Part shown: positions 45,170 to 56,299 of the stretch, in pieces
How the letters are laid out: each line of letters opens with the position of its first letter
Numbering within the stretch: position 1 is the first letter of the stretch
Assembly: GCF_914767665.1 (NCBI RefSeq)
Contig: NC_059502.1
Location: 58,758,031-58,822,030, forward strand
From: Harmonia axyridis
Lineage: Eukaryota; Arthropoda; Insecta; Coleoptera; Coccinellidae
Direction: 5' to 3'
Length of the DNA stretch: 64,000 nucleotides
Notes under the pieces: model-generated
Told to the model about the DNA's origin: nothing
Databases searched by the model: none
Seen by the model: only the letters and a program-made list of their open reading frames with translations
Program-made: the position numbers and the translations under genes

Positions 45170-45720
45170 TCACCAAAATTTCCGTGACCAATTCGCACAT
45201 TTGCAACTGTATGTCCTCGATAACTTAACGAACTCCATCTTTAACGTCTTGAATAGATTGTAGAGCATTGGAGACCTTATCTTTGACGTGGTCCCAAAAA
45301 AAGCGTCTAAAGCTGTCAAATCACAAGATCTCGGTGGCAAATTTCGATTGCAGAATCTCACAATTCCAGCCTTAAAAAAATCATTATTCACAGCTCGGTA
45401 GTGAAATCCAGTCATCGTAGGTAATGTTTGCACCAGCTTTATTTTTGAATCCAAGGTCCAATCACACCACCAGCCCAAAAACAGTACAAAAAGGTGACAA
45501 GTTGAGGATGGAGAGGCTTTTCAACAACCATTTTTGGATTTTCCGAGCTCCAAATGCGACAATTCCGCTTATTAACCTTCGAGGTGAAAATGGGCTTCAT
45601 CACTGGAGATGATTTTTCGATCAAAATCCGCATCGTGTTGATGCATTTCAAGGACTCAGTCAGCGAAGATACGACGTTTCTGGTGATCTTCATCTTGAGT
45701 TCTTTTGACATCTTGAGGCC
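45170..45720 (-). pseudogene. Family B transposase remnant in relic 5
   Basis: Minus-strand pieces read ISSDEAHFHLEG (first Asp, across a frameshift), VNKRNCRIWSSENPKMVVEKPLHP, then an FWAGGVIGP block, FCNRNLPPRSCDLTALDAFFG (third Asp region) and a C-terminal CKCANWSRKFW. The relation to family A (VNKQNCRIWSEANPQ, PPRSCDLTPLDYFLWG) is plain at protein level. The second catalytic segment is badly decayed. Confidence 0.7.
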
Positions 45721-45730
45721 TTAAGACCTA

Positions 45731-46275
45731 AGGGCCAGTTTCATAAACGAAAGTACGTTTTCCGTGAGAAATCTTCTTTACAAATGAAACATTTTTCATT
45801 AACCAATTTTGAGGTTAGAAGAGTGTGAAGTGTTCTTACTTTAAAGTCTCCATATTGGCCCTTTATGGAAAGAAAGGGATCCTTTTCTTCACGCATGCTC
45901 TATGACTTCAAAACATAACCTCATTCTGTTGTGTCATTTCCATCACACGTTTTTCTTTACCACACAACTTTTTTTGTTAAAATTATCATATATGAAATTA
46001 AGGAACTTTATTTATTTTCACTTTAAACACAAAATTTCAATTCGATTTCAATTCAAATTCAACAAAATTTCATTTTGTATGAAATATTTCCAAATGCAGA
46101 TAAAAAATAACTAGTTCTCAGAGTAGCCAACTCTAGGAAATTTAGCTTTATCTAAAAGACGGTCGAAATATGTTCATGATACCAGAGCCACTTTCATGCT
46201 GTATTTGAAGGCGACTTTCAAATGAAACGGTCTTTACCAAGGGGAGCCTTTTCGGATGGATTATGAAACTGTTGG
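45731..46275. mobile_element. Putative MITE inserted in family B relic 5
   Basis: This segment has no counterpart in the other family B copies. It is bounded by GGGCCAGTTTCATAAACG at the left and the inverse of CAGTTTCATAATCC at the right, giving about 11-12 bp of inverted terminal identity. It has no coding capacity. Precise ends and target duplication could not be settled by eye, because both flanks are decayed. Confidence 0.4.
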
Positions 46276-46795
46276 AGAAACTCTGTATCTAAGAAACATA
46301 ATTTTTTGACGTTGTCAATATTTTGAAGAAATTAAATTTTGATGTTGTCAGTTTTATGAATATATTTTACGAGACAATAGTTATTTGAAGCCTCCTTTGG
46401 AATCATATTTGTTTACCATTCTCCATATTAGACGTCTTTGTTCACCGGGTAGGTGTTCTTTAGAGACGAAACAATTCTGGCCCTATGTTTTTATGCAAAA
46501 TACGGTGTATTGTCGTTTGTGAAATGCTCAATTCCCAAGACCGACAAACATGGGTTTCATCAACACTATCGGCTGCAATAGCAATATTTTCAGTGATCGA
46601 CGTTCACCAGTTTCACTATTGCCGGCCAAGAAGATGTTTCACGAGAATGCAAAAGCGCTTTAGTTCTGCGAATTGTGACTGCAAAACATTGAATTATCAG
46701 TTATTTTCAGTTAGTATTAGTAGTTTTCACTTGTCAAATGTCAAAAGATGACAGCTGCCCAGATAGCAGGCTATTCGAAATGAAACTTTCTTCTT

Positions 46796-47555
46796 GGAAC
46801 CCCCTTCACGATCTAAATTAAAACAAATAATGATAAAATGAAGAAGAAAGAACAAAAGTCATAGATCTTACATTTGATCCCCAGAAGACGACTCCGATGT
46901 CGTATAATAGTCTGGAAAACTCGTAACAAATAATACGAAACCGCCCTCCGGTGTATTGAGCTGTAGACACGGTATGGACTACGTTTTCCGGTTCCGTTAC
47001 ACAAAATTAGATATCCTTTGTTGCATAACAAGGTTTCTCCCAGCTATCGGTACCCCCTAATGCGAATTTGAATTGTCTGTTCGATTGCAACGGGCGAATC
47101 CATTATCAATGTTACAGGAATTCACAGTTACGGGGGAGGAAATACATAATTAGATGATATGATTCAGCTGCATTTTGGTTGGACATATGCATTTCGGGAA
47201 CGACATTGTCACCTCGCATGTTTTCCAATGACAATATCGTTATAAACTTATAGGGGGGTTCATTGGATATGTTTTGTCGAGTTCTCTGTTTCCTTTTATG
47301 TTTAACGTTCTTTTTTGGTTGAGGTTAAGAACAATTGCATTTTCTATGTTGTCTCATTATTTATGTAGTATATTTTTTCTTGTAATGTTAGTTACACTTC
47401 AAGCAATTTTTGAATTGAAAGTTTCATGTAATTTGATGGTATATTTGTTTTTTTTAATGTGATTTTCTTGATGTTGATTGCTTCATTTTGTACCTACAAA
47501 TTATTTGGAAGAGAAAAACTTTCAAAAAGTTGCGTTTCTTTCCAAATAATTTATT
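46796..47555. other. No recognised gene, 46.80-47.56 kb
   Basis: A less AT-rich stretch at about 46860-47230 has no open frame of note. It is followed by T-rich DNA with a hydrophobic 62-codon frame (47274-47462) that reflects composition. Confidence 0.4.
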
Positions 47556-48105
47556 CTTTCTAATTCAGTATCGTAATGAGTTCATTACACTTCTAAAAAC
47601 TGTGCTGTAATGAATTCATTACAGCATCGTTTTCAGTTGTATTTTTCGTTTTGTGGTTGTCTCTGCTTTCTTCCAATCCTATAAAATTTCAACAAACGTC
47701 AATAATTGTCAGTATAATATAATATAATTTGGATATAGCGAAATGATGAAATGACATTATTATCAATTTCTGATAATTCTGGCGGTGTTAAATCGATTTC
47801 ATCAGACATAATTCACGAATTTAATGCGTAATTGTAAATTATTTCAAAATTCGAAATGTACGATTCATATTCAAATTCCGTAAACTCTCAATTTTCGTAA
47901 CAGTCCAACCAATTGCCAAGATACAATACAAAAATCACTAGGATATATAATCTGAATTTTTCGTTGAATTTCGACAATATTTCACAAAACTTAACTGAAA
48001 TAGAGAAAATATCGTCTAATACTCGTTGCAGAATTCCAACACTCTTTCGCATTAGAGTTGGAATAGGAGCCCATTCTGCAACTAGTTTCAGAATATAGAT
48101 ACTAT
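47556..48105 (+). repeat. Dispersed repeat J, copy 2
   Basis: Co-linear with 11047-11525, starting at TCTAATTC and the palindromic GTAATGAGTTCATTAC. It continues through CATAATTCACGAATTTAATG and the GAAATAGAGAAAATATCGTC block to the end near TTCAGAATATA. It carries about 105 bp (around 47827-47935) that copy 1 lacks. No protein is recognisable. Confidence 0.75.
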
Positions 48106-49742
48106 TTATTGAAAAATGCAGACGCATTGAATATCTCTGTTGAGAGTTCAGATGATATTTGTCTCTCTTTTCACGTTATTACGGGTTAACAAAAACTATT
48201 AAATACAAAACTAAGAGATGAAACTAAATATGCTATTATTAATTTTCAATAACTAGAAAATCTCATAAAACATGCATCTCTATCAGGATTTCTCCTCTAA
48301 GATTCAAAAAATTAACAGTAAAAATTGTCGTGGACAACAAATCTTAAAGAAACAAAATTATTCATCAATATTCTAGAATAAACCCTCTTACATAAACCTA
48401 CAACTTCTAAGGGTCGTTGGCCAGACGAATATTTATTATTAAACTAAGGTCATATCCATTATATGTCCACCTACATATTTTTACAGCAACATGCAAAATG
48501 CATTGGAGAACTGGTTCTACACATAAAATCGTTGTTTCGCCTTACTGGAAAAGTGGATCAATCGCCAGCTGATTTCAATATAGCCTGCTTACTTCAGAGC
48601 AGTTAAGTTGTTCAGAAGTTTCATTTTTTCGGACTTAAATTCATCACTTTGTCACGCATATGTTCAATACGTGTTCTTGTAGAAAACATGACCATCTTCA
48701 ACAATGTAATAAAGAATAACAATTATTGTTTATCATCATTTTCAAGAACATAATACTTGAAGGATACAGTTTATGTTTTCTATTTAGATATAAGGAACAA
48801 CCATCAGCAGACAAATATCTAACACATATATCTACTTATCAGTCCCTCTGAAGAATGAAGGTGAAAGTATGTCCTGAAAGATGGACATAAAACTGAAACT
48901 TAACTCATAAAATCATAATGAAAAATTATAGCTTATAAGCTGTAATTTTTTATTTACACTATAGTATTCTACATTAATCGAACTCTTTGAGTTCTAAATA
49001 CTCAATAACATTTCCAAGAAATGTATACGTAAATCCAACTGATTTACGTATATGTAATAAAACACAAATTGTTGTGAGAAAATTCGAATTGATTTCTCCA
49101 AACTTACTCAGACCTCATTAATATTTATTTATTGATGTTTGAAAATTTCTAAGAGGTAGCTACCATTCTTTTCACACTAGCTTAGAACCTATTTGGATCA
49201 TGAGTGTTGAAATCATTCAGTTCAAGTATGTCCTCACGAATGTCACAATGCTATAAATGGGCATCTGGAATTATGGAGAACTTCAATAAGCGCCTTCTAT
49301 CACGAGTGAGTTTTTCCCTTCGGACATATGCAAATGAGATGATTATAATTGATGATGCAGTATATTACAAAATAATTTTTGTTTTGCATGTTATTGAAGG
49401 TAATCCACAGCAATAAAAGCCAAATATGGAGGATTCGTACTAAGCGTTGAGTTGAATTTTATGAATATGAAAATATCAGACCCAACATTCCAAGGAATTA
49501 TATTCAGCATATATACCCATATAACAACCTCATTCATTAAGATTTTTTATTGCACAAAAGCCGTTTGGAAAGTATTAACATTCAATGTGATGTGAGATAT
49601 TACAAAGAAAAGATTGGATTTTCTGCATAAATGTTGATTACCTGTAAATGTAAAACGTTACGACTAAAGCCATACAGCAAATTTCGCATCATAATAAATT
49701 TCATTCTATTAAAAGTGGCTCTCCCTTCATGCTTTTTTATGA
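48106..49742. other. No recognised gene, 48.11-49.74 kb
   Basis: AT-rich DNA. A 70-codon plus-strand frame at 49204-49416 has a fairly ordinary amino-acid mix but no recognisable domain. Confidence 0.4.
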
Positions 49743-49764
49743 ATGTTGAATTGTCAACATTCAT
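49739..49764. repeat. Perfect 11-bp inverted repeat with ATTG loop
   Basis: ATGAATGTTGA, loop ATTG, TCAACATTCAT. It lies three bases before the 78-bp palindrome below and has the same four-base loop. Confidence 0.85.
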
Positions 49765-49766
49765 GA

Positions 49767-49926
49767 AATGAAAATGATTTCGATATCATTTAAATGAAAA
49801 ACTAAATGGTGTTATAGTTTTATATTCGGGAACCAAAATAATGTATTGACATTATTTTGGTTCCCGAATATAAAACTATAACACCATTTAGTTTTTCATT
49901 TAAATGATATCGAAATCATTTTCATT
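49767..49926. repeat. Perfect 78-bp palindrome with 4-nt loop
   Basis: The arm 49767-49844 is the exact reverse complement of 49849-49926, with only ATTG between. I checked every base of both arms and found no mismatch. The first base outside on each side no longer pairs. The sequence is AT-rich with no open frame, no TIR motif seen elsewhere in the window and no target duplication. Confidence 0.95.
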
Positions 49927-50261
49927 ATTTCTCATATTTCATCGAATATTCTTATAACTTATTAAAATTACTACAGTGATATTCTGCAATCCTGCAGTAT
50001 TTCAACTCACAGATGCAAATCTATGCGTTCTTAATTAAGAATAAAATATTCAATTATTCATAACTCAGAATCTACACCTTCAAACTAGAACTCGCGTTCA
50101 AAATATTCTTATACTCATAAAAATAACATAAAACTTTTTCCATCATTTTTTCAAACTGAGTTTTATCATGAAATCAACTTTAGCATTCAAATATAATAAA
50201 AGAAACTAATTTTCACGGATATTCTAATGTTTACAAAAATTATTCCGATAACTTCTTCAGG
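49927..50261. other. No recognised feature, 49.93-50.26 kb
   Basis: AT-rich spacer between two palindromes. Nothing recognised. Confidence 0.35.
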
Positions 50262-50296
50262 TTACCTACATTTCGAAATGAACGAAATGTAGGTAA
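50262..50296. repeat. Perfect 14-bp inverted repeat, 7-nt spacer
   Basis: TTACCTACATTTCG at 50262-50275 pairs with 50283-50296 across AAATGAA. The right arm continues into GTAAACATTA, which is also the inverse of TAATGTTTAC some 60 bp upstream near 50225. Two inverted copies are therefore nested. Confidence 0.8.
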
Positions 50297-52637
50297 ACAT
50301 TAAAATATTTGTGGAAATGACTTTGTTCAATTTTATTTATAACGCATTTCCTTCAAGTAAGGACCGAATTTATTAAATAAGTTCAACAATTCATTGGTTA
50401 GCAAAATTTTATTCCGCTGTATTGGAATTCTTCGAACTGTTATATTATTTAAGCCACCAAACCACTAAATAAATTTTGAAAGAATGAAATGAAAACGTCG
50501 TATTTGAAAATTTGAATTACAAATGACACATTGGCAATCGAATTAAGCTTAAATATTCTTGTTTTTATCTATTACTTCAACCCATTAATGATCCAAAAAG
50601 GTCATCTAAGTTTTCGCATTTAAAAATTTAAAATTAAATTTTTTTCGCGAATTTTCTGAAAGAATTTATTGAGACATAGAAGATATATTTAGATATTAAT
50701 ATTTTCATCATATGAAACTTAAGTACCACTTCTTTTATTATTTTATTTTGATCCCGTTGACTAAGAATATGCTATGAATTTTGAGATTTGTTCATTATTT
50801 CTAGGTGTTTATATTTATGAAAGCTGAAATTCGACAGGAACATTTGTATGGATTTGTTGTTACGTAATTTTTTTAATTTCTTCCTGAATTTTGTATGGTG
50901 CTGGTGACATGATTAAGATGAGATTTTGTTTAAAATTGTCATGGATTCGTTATTCAAATCCAAATGAAATTATACGTTGTGCTATCAACAAACATCAAAT
51001 ATTTTAGACGCATCATTGATGAAAGTTATCATTTAAATATAGAATTCCACGCGGACAATGTTGTGGGCAAAATCTAGTATAAATTATTTTAATTCAACTT
51101 CTCCCTTAACTCCATTTGATCACTGAAGAGAAAAAATGTTTTAACCTTAATTTAATATTTCAAAATTCTAAGAGAAAATTTTTAGGAGAAATATTCGTAA
51201 TTCTTATGTTTGGAGAAAATGCATTTGATGGCTATTGGATATATTAGGTACTATCTCTATCCTGATTTTTTTTTATCCCATAGCGTTTGAGATATTTCCA
51301 ACTTTTAGTTTCTACAGGACAATTCGATACAAAATTTGTGCAGCAATTATGGACTACAATAACAGCGAAAATATGTAACTTCTATTTTCATTATTACAAT
51401 AAAAAATTATTGATTATAATAATTTCTACTTATCGGGATTATATAGTTAAACTACGTTAACGATGTCGATGTTACCCATGCTTAAAATTGGCACGTAGAT
51501 AATAGTAGGGTTTCGAATTTTACCATATTATAAGTGGAGTTATTATATTATGTTATCTTTTCGGTAACTCATTCAACCAAGGAGACCTGAAAAATTTGCT
51601 TTTTATCTGACTTATGGTTCTATAAATCCTCACAAGGTCTCGTTAGTTGACGATTAATATTCATGAAAATCGTGGACAATTTGGAACTAATATTTGGTTG
51701 TTTTCCTACTTGGTTAGATACTATGAAACGATATGTCACGAATTGCACGTTGTGTACTGGATGGCGTAAAGGAAAATTATAGGTCCTTCACTCTACAAAG
51801 TCTTTAGTATAGAGTTCTATCGTAGGTACTTTTTTGGGTAGCGTAACATAATTATCTTTCAAGGAAGGTCTTATTTATGTACACATTGTTCATCGACCAT
51901 CAGAAAACCGCTGACTTGACCTTAGGAACTTTTGAGCTCTCGTTCATTCAGGCACCTTTTATGCTATTTTTGTAGATCAATTTATACAGACGAGGAGTAA
52001 TGATAATACGATCTTCATAATATTTGAACATTTTTTTTTCATATAGGTACAAACTGAATTTCAATCTGCTGCTACAGAAATATTACTCATTCATTTTACC
52101 TCTGCCGCTCCTGCGATGACCAAATTTGATCTTCTTTCTCCTTTCGAAGCAAATAAGTAGAGGGCAGCACTGTATGACGGTAGATTATTCTTTCAACAGA
52201 ATTATAGTTTTACTTCTTTTGTAATGCTTTTTTCACGATTTTTTTAAAAATATGTATATCAGTGCTTTGTACATTGCACATATCATCAATTCTTCTGTGA
52301 AAAATGAAAAGTTACCAAAATTTTTTCTACATTCCCAAATCAAAAATATTTACTTTCTACAATGTAGATTATTGTTCAAGGAAATTATGTGAAATCCCCA
52401 TAAAATCGGTAATTTGTAAGACGAAATATCTCTAATTTCGTTTTCACTGAGCAGCCACATGGTGATGTTCCCTCTAAATGTATTTAATTCGAAAACCAAA
52501 CATTTTTTAATTCCGAGAGTCAATAATTATTCGATTTATTCACCGTTTACTCAATTGTATAGTTTTAGATAATTCATTTTCCTTTTTGTTGATTCTGATA
52601 TTTTTTTAGTTGGAAAATGTATTTCTAAACAAGGATG
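50297..52637. other. No recognised gene, 50.30-52.64 kb
   Basis: The longest feature-free stretch of the window. It is AT-rich with no open frame of 60 codons or more that I would consider, and no repeat matched elsewhere. Confidence 0.5.
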
Positions 52638-52820
52638 TATACAGAGAATTCCGGGAAGAATGCGACAAACGTATCCGTTTGTCGCATTTCACACATGAGA
52701 CGAACATCACCCTGTATATCCCAAGGCACTGAGGCGATTGAAACCTCTTGATACGTGTCCTCCATGATGACCTTAATTCTTGGATCCATTTATCGCATTC
52801 TTTCCGGGACACCCTGTATA
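52638..52820. repeat. MITE H
   Basis: Left TATACAGAGAATTCCGGGAA and GAATGCGA pair with the inverse of the right end, TCGCATTCTTTCCGGGACAC with CCTGTATA. The result is a 183-bp element with TIRs of about 28 bp. It has no coding capacity. Minus-strand peptides across it come only from the repeat. Confidence 0.8.
52659..52688. repeat. Perfect 13-bp inverted repeat with TATC loop inside MITE H
   Basis: AATGCGACAAACG at 52659-52671 pairs with 52676-52688 across TATC. Half of it is the inner edge of the left TIR of MITE H. Confidence 0.85.
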
Positions 52821-53129
52821 TCAAAAAGGTATATCAGATAGAGAAGGTTTTGCCTGACAATGACAATGATGTCATAATTTTGACACTTACTGATATAAGA
52901 TTGCCTTCATCAAGTGGACACATTAGACCCTTATAATATACAGGTAATCATAAATCGATCAAAGCCACCATAAATGTACAACCATTTCACATAATAGTAG
53001 AAAAGAAGATCAATGACTTTACCTGTTGAGATTGCTATCTCTGAAAATATTACCAGAGAAACTTCATTTTCAATTAGCCTACGGTATTCTCAAATGCAAA
53101 TTATTCGGCTGATCAACTGAGATGACTCG
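52821..53129. other. No recognised gene, 52.82-53.13 kb
   Basis: AT-rich DNA with nothing recognised. Confidence 0.35.
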
Positions 53130-53210
53130 ACTTGAACTTGAGTTGATTTCAAGTCAAGCTCAAGCTACTTGAGCTTGAGCTTGAGTCAAGTAGCTTGAAT
53201 ATCAAGCCGT
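53130..53210. repeat. TTGAGC/CAAGCT low-complexity repeat
   Basis: Short irregular iterations of CTTGAG, TTGAGC and CAAGCT on both strands, including self-complementary runs such as CAAGCTACTTGAGCTTG. It is a decayed hexanucleotide-type microsatellite. Confidence 0.7.
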
Positions 53211-53945
53211 GAATCCCTAGCTGAAACGATATAGACTCCTTTTAAACGATTTTCTCAAAAATGTTTAAGTTTTGAAAAGAAGTGCATTCCATGGGAAAAC
53301 GAATCTTAACAAGATATTTATGTTAAGTTTTTGGTCAGTAGTTTTTCTCTACATTATGTATTGCAACATTGGATTTCCTCCTAAAAATTCGGAGTTTTCG
53401 TTCGAAATCTGTAATTTTGCAGAACAGATTTTTTGATCGATATTCTTAATCACTGTAAAAATTGTAGAAACTTGAGATGCACTTCCAGAAGGAAGCACTC
53501 AACTCCACGTGAGTATACCGGACAATTGTACCAACTTAGCGCCAAAAATCCTGGCTTCATGTTGAAGCGTAGAAACAATTAGGTTAATTTGCTGTATTCG
53601 TAACATTTCAAGATTATGGGCCATTTCTTCCCTCACCTCCCGAACGAGCGCTACTATACAACATTGTAAGGTCAAATGTGAACAATAAAATTAAATTCAA
53701 ACGATCTCACGTTTCCATGGCCGTTTGGAATCCAAACATTCCATGTTTCTTCACGCCAATTAATTTTTATTCATCCTGGTGGAAGAAGTAGTTTCGGAAA
53801 TGTCTGCGCCCTAAAATTAGGCAATTTCAACACGTTTGTCGGATCACTTGGATAATCCGTAACAGGCATCTTACTTTGAATGGATTTTTTTTAAAGAATT
53901 CGCCATATTCATCATTTCATTACCTATGACAAACATTGATATATA
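53211..53945. other. No recognised gene, 53.21-53.95 kb
   Basis: Moderately AT-rich DNA. No open frame or repeat recognised. Confidence 0.4.
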
Positions 53946-54865
53946 GAGGGTTTTTTTTTTCGAGGTATATAACTTTAAGTTGGCATTACTGTTTAAGATG
54001 GTGACCGAGCACTCAAGTGATTTATTCTCAGTTTGGTTTGGCAATTCATCATGAATAGACTCACGCCTAAACAACGCTTGCAAATAGTGCAATTTTATTT
54101 CGAAAATAATGGTTCTGTGCGGAATACGTATCGCGCACTACGTTCATTAGCGATGAAGCGCACTTCTGGTTGAATGGCTACGTCAACAAACAAAACTGCC
54201 GCATTTGGAGTGAAGCTAATCCTCAAGTGTATGTCGAAACACCGTTACATCCGTAAAAACTGAGTGTTTGGTGCGCTTTATGGGCTGGTGGAATCATTGG
54301 TCCGTACTTCTTCAAAAACGATGATGGCCAGAACGTTACAGTCAATGGTGATCGGTATAGAGCCATGATTACTAACTTTTTCATTCCTGAATTGAACAAC
54401 CATGATGTCCAGGAGCTGTGGTTCCAACAAGACGGCGCAACATGTCACACAGCTCGTGCCACAATCGATTTATTGAAAGACACGTTTGGTGACCGCTTAA
54501 TTTCACGTTTTGGACCTGTGAATTGGCCTCCAAGATCTTGTGATTTAACACCGCTAGACTACTTTCTGTGGGGCTATATGAAGTCATTGGTCTATGCGGA
54601 TAAGCCACAAACGCTTGACTATTTGGAAGACAATATTCGCCGTGTTATTACCGATATACGGCCACAAATGTTGGAAAAAGTCACCGAAAATTGGACGTCC
54701 AGATTGGACTACATCCGAGCCAGCCGTGGCGGTCATATACCAGAAATCATATTTAAAATGTAATGCCACAAGATTATCTTGCGGATAAATAAAATTCATG
54801 TCAATCGAATAATCCATCGTTGTTTTATTGTAATTTAAGGTTCTATAGCTCTAAAAAAAACCCTT
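53946..54865 (+). mobile_element. Family A copy 10
   Basis: TA at 53944-53945 precedes GAGGGTTTTTTTTTTCGAGG (first bases mutated). The right end AAACCCTT is followed by TA at 54866-54867. It carries the shorter junction form CATTAGCGATGAAG, shared with copy 2 at 7.3 kb. About a dozen bases are missing from the 5' untranslated part near 54006. Confidence 0.92.
54051..54763 (+). pseudogene. Family A transposase remnant (copy 10)
   Basis: The N-terminal stub MNRLTPKQRLQIVQF runs into the junction out of frame. FSDEAHFW has lost its first residues at the short-form junction but retains DEAHFW. A stop (CCGTAA in place of CCAGAA) interrupts at HPEK. From there the catalytic frame is open to the TAA at 54763, with WFQQDGATCHTA and TPLDYFLWGYMKS intact. 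The open part with an ATG is 54365-54763. Confidence 0.86.
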
Positions 54866-54867
54866 TA

Positions 54868-55356
54868 GTAAATACCTAAATTTTAATTCGACATGAAGGT
54901 AATCATAAATATTTAGTGACAAAAAATGTCTTTTCTGACTGAAGCTATCTAAGAACACTTCGAAATTTGCCAAGAATGTCATACATCTAAATTATATTCG
55001 TTATCAATTCAATCAATAATACTGACTACTGTAAACATTCCAAATATGTTTTGACGTGGGTGGCCTTATCTACGGTCATAATAAAATATAATTTCTGCCG
55101 AAATAATATCCTTGTTTATATTCATTCCTATCAATGCTTGATGTGTTCCAGCCATAACGTTTATACGCAAACAAGCTTTCAGAGGCGAACAGGACCCGAA
55201 CAGATTGAGAACTAAAAATAAAGAGATTTTAAGAGCTCCCAGAAATATTATTCTGCTGAAATGATCCCGCCAACGTCATATGGTCAACGTATGCGTATGG
55301 AAATTTAGTCAACAAATCTCTTATTTCTTCTCCTTCATATTTGACAAAACTATATA
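54868..55356. other. No recognised gene, 54.87-55.36 kb
   Basis: AT-rich spacer between two family A copies in the same orientation, with nothing recognised. The two copies differ in deletion junction, so they are not a simple tandem duplication. Confidence 0.4.
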
Positions 55357-56297
55357 ACGGGTGTTTTTTTTCGAGATATATAACTTTAAGTTGGTATTAC
55401 TGTTCAAGATGGCGACCGATTTAACAGCTGTCAAGTGATTTATTCTCAGTTTGGTTTGGCAATTTATTATGATAAGACTCACGCCTGAACAACGCTTGCA
55501 AATAGTGCAATTTTATTTCGAAAATAATGGTTCTGTGAGGAATAAGTATCGCGCACTACGTCCATTTTATTTTGTTTAGCGATGAAGCACACTTCTGGTT
55601 GAATGGCTACGTCAAAAAATAAAACTGCCGCATTTGGAGTGAAGCTAATCCTCAAGTGTATGTCGAAACAACGTTACATCCAGAAAAACTGACTATTTGG
55701 TGCGCTTTATAGGCTGGTGGAATCATTGGTCGGTATACTTCTTCAAAAACGATGATGGCCAGAACGTTACAGTCAATGGTGATCGGTATAGAGCCATGAT
55801 TACTAATTTTTTCATTCCTGAATTGAACAACCATGATGTCCAGGAGCTGTGGTTCCAACAAGACGGCGCAACATGTCACACAGCTCGTGCCACAATCGAT
55901 TTATTGAAAGACACGTTTGGTGACCGCCTAATTTCACGTTTTGGACCTGTGAATTGGCCTCCGAGATCTTGTGATTTAACACCACTAGACTACTATCTGT
56001 GAGGCTATGTAAAGTCATTGGTCTATGCGGATAAGCCACAAACCCTTGACCATTTGAAAGACAACATTTGCCGTGTTATTGCCGATATACGGCCACAAAT
56101 GTTGGAAAAAGTCATCGAAAATTGGACGTCCAGATTGGACTACATCCGACCCAGCCGTGGCAGTCGTATGCCAGAAATCATATTCAAAATGTAATGCCAC
56201 AAGATTATCTTGCGGATAAATAAAATTCATGTCAATCGAATAATCCATCGTTGTTTTATTGCAATTTGAAGTTCTATAGCTCTAAAAAAATACCCTT
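55357..56297 (+). mobile_element. Family A copy 11
   Basis: TA at 55355-55356 precedes ACGGGTGTTTTTTTTCGAG. The right end ACCCTT is followed by TA at 56298-56299. The longer-form junction is present. Overall it is full-length for the non-autonomous type. Confidence 0.92.
55469..56194 (+). pseudogene. Family A transposase remnant (copy 11)
   Basis: The start region reads MIRLTPEQRLQIVQF. After the junction, VNKQNC has become VKK with a stop. The TGG codon of ALWAGG is TAG, and a short insertion near 55733 shifts frame at GRYTSS. The open stretch 55697-56002 covers VNGDRY to the third Asp (TPLDYYL) and then ends at a TGG-to-TGA stop. The second and third Asp are intact. Dead. Confidence 0.86.
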
Positions 56298-56299
56298 TA

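Larger units (their letters stand above)
44878..46795 (-). mobile_element. Family B relic 5 with an inserted element
   Basis: The right end (inverse GGGGGTTCCAAGAAG, GTTTCATTTCGAATAG) matches the family B 5' TIR. At the left there are two TIR-like motifs, at 44879 (GGGGTCTTTCAATAAGAGG) and at about 45048 (GGTTTTCCAATGAGAAG), 170 bp apart. The 5' region occupies 46430-46795 and the catalytic part 45050-45720. About 550 bp between them is foreign (see 45731-46275). The segment 44946-45010 is the uninterrupted counterpart of the site hit by family A copy 7. Confidence 0.7.
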
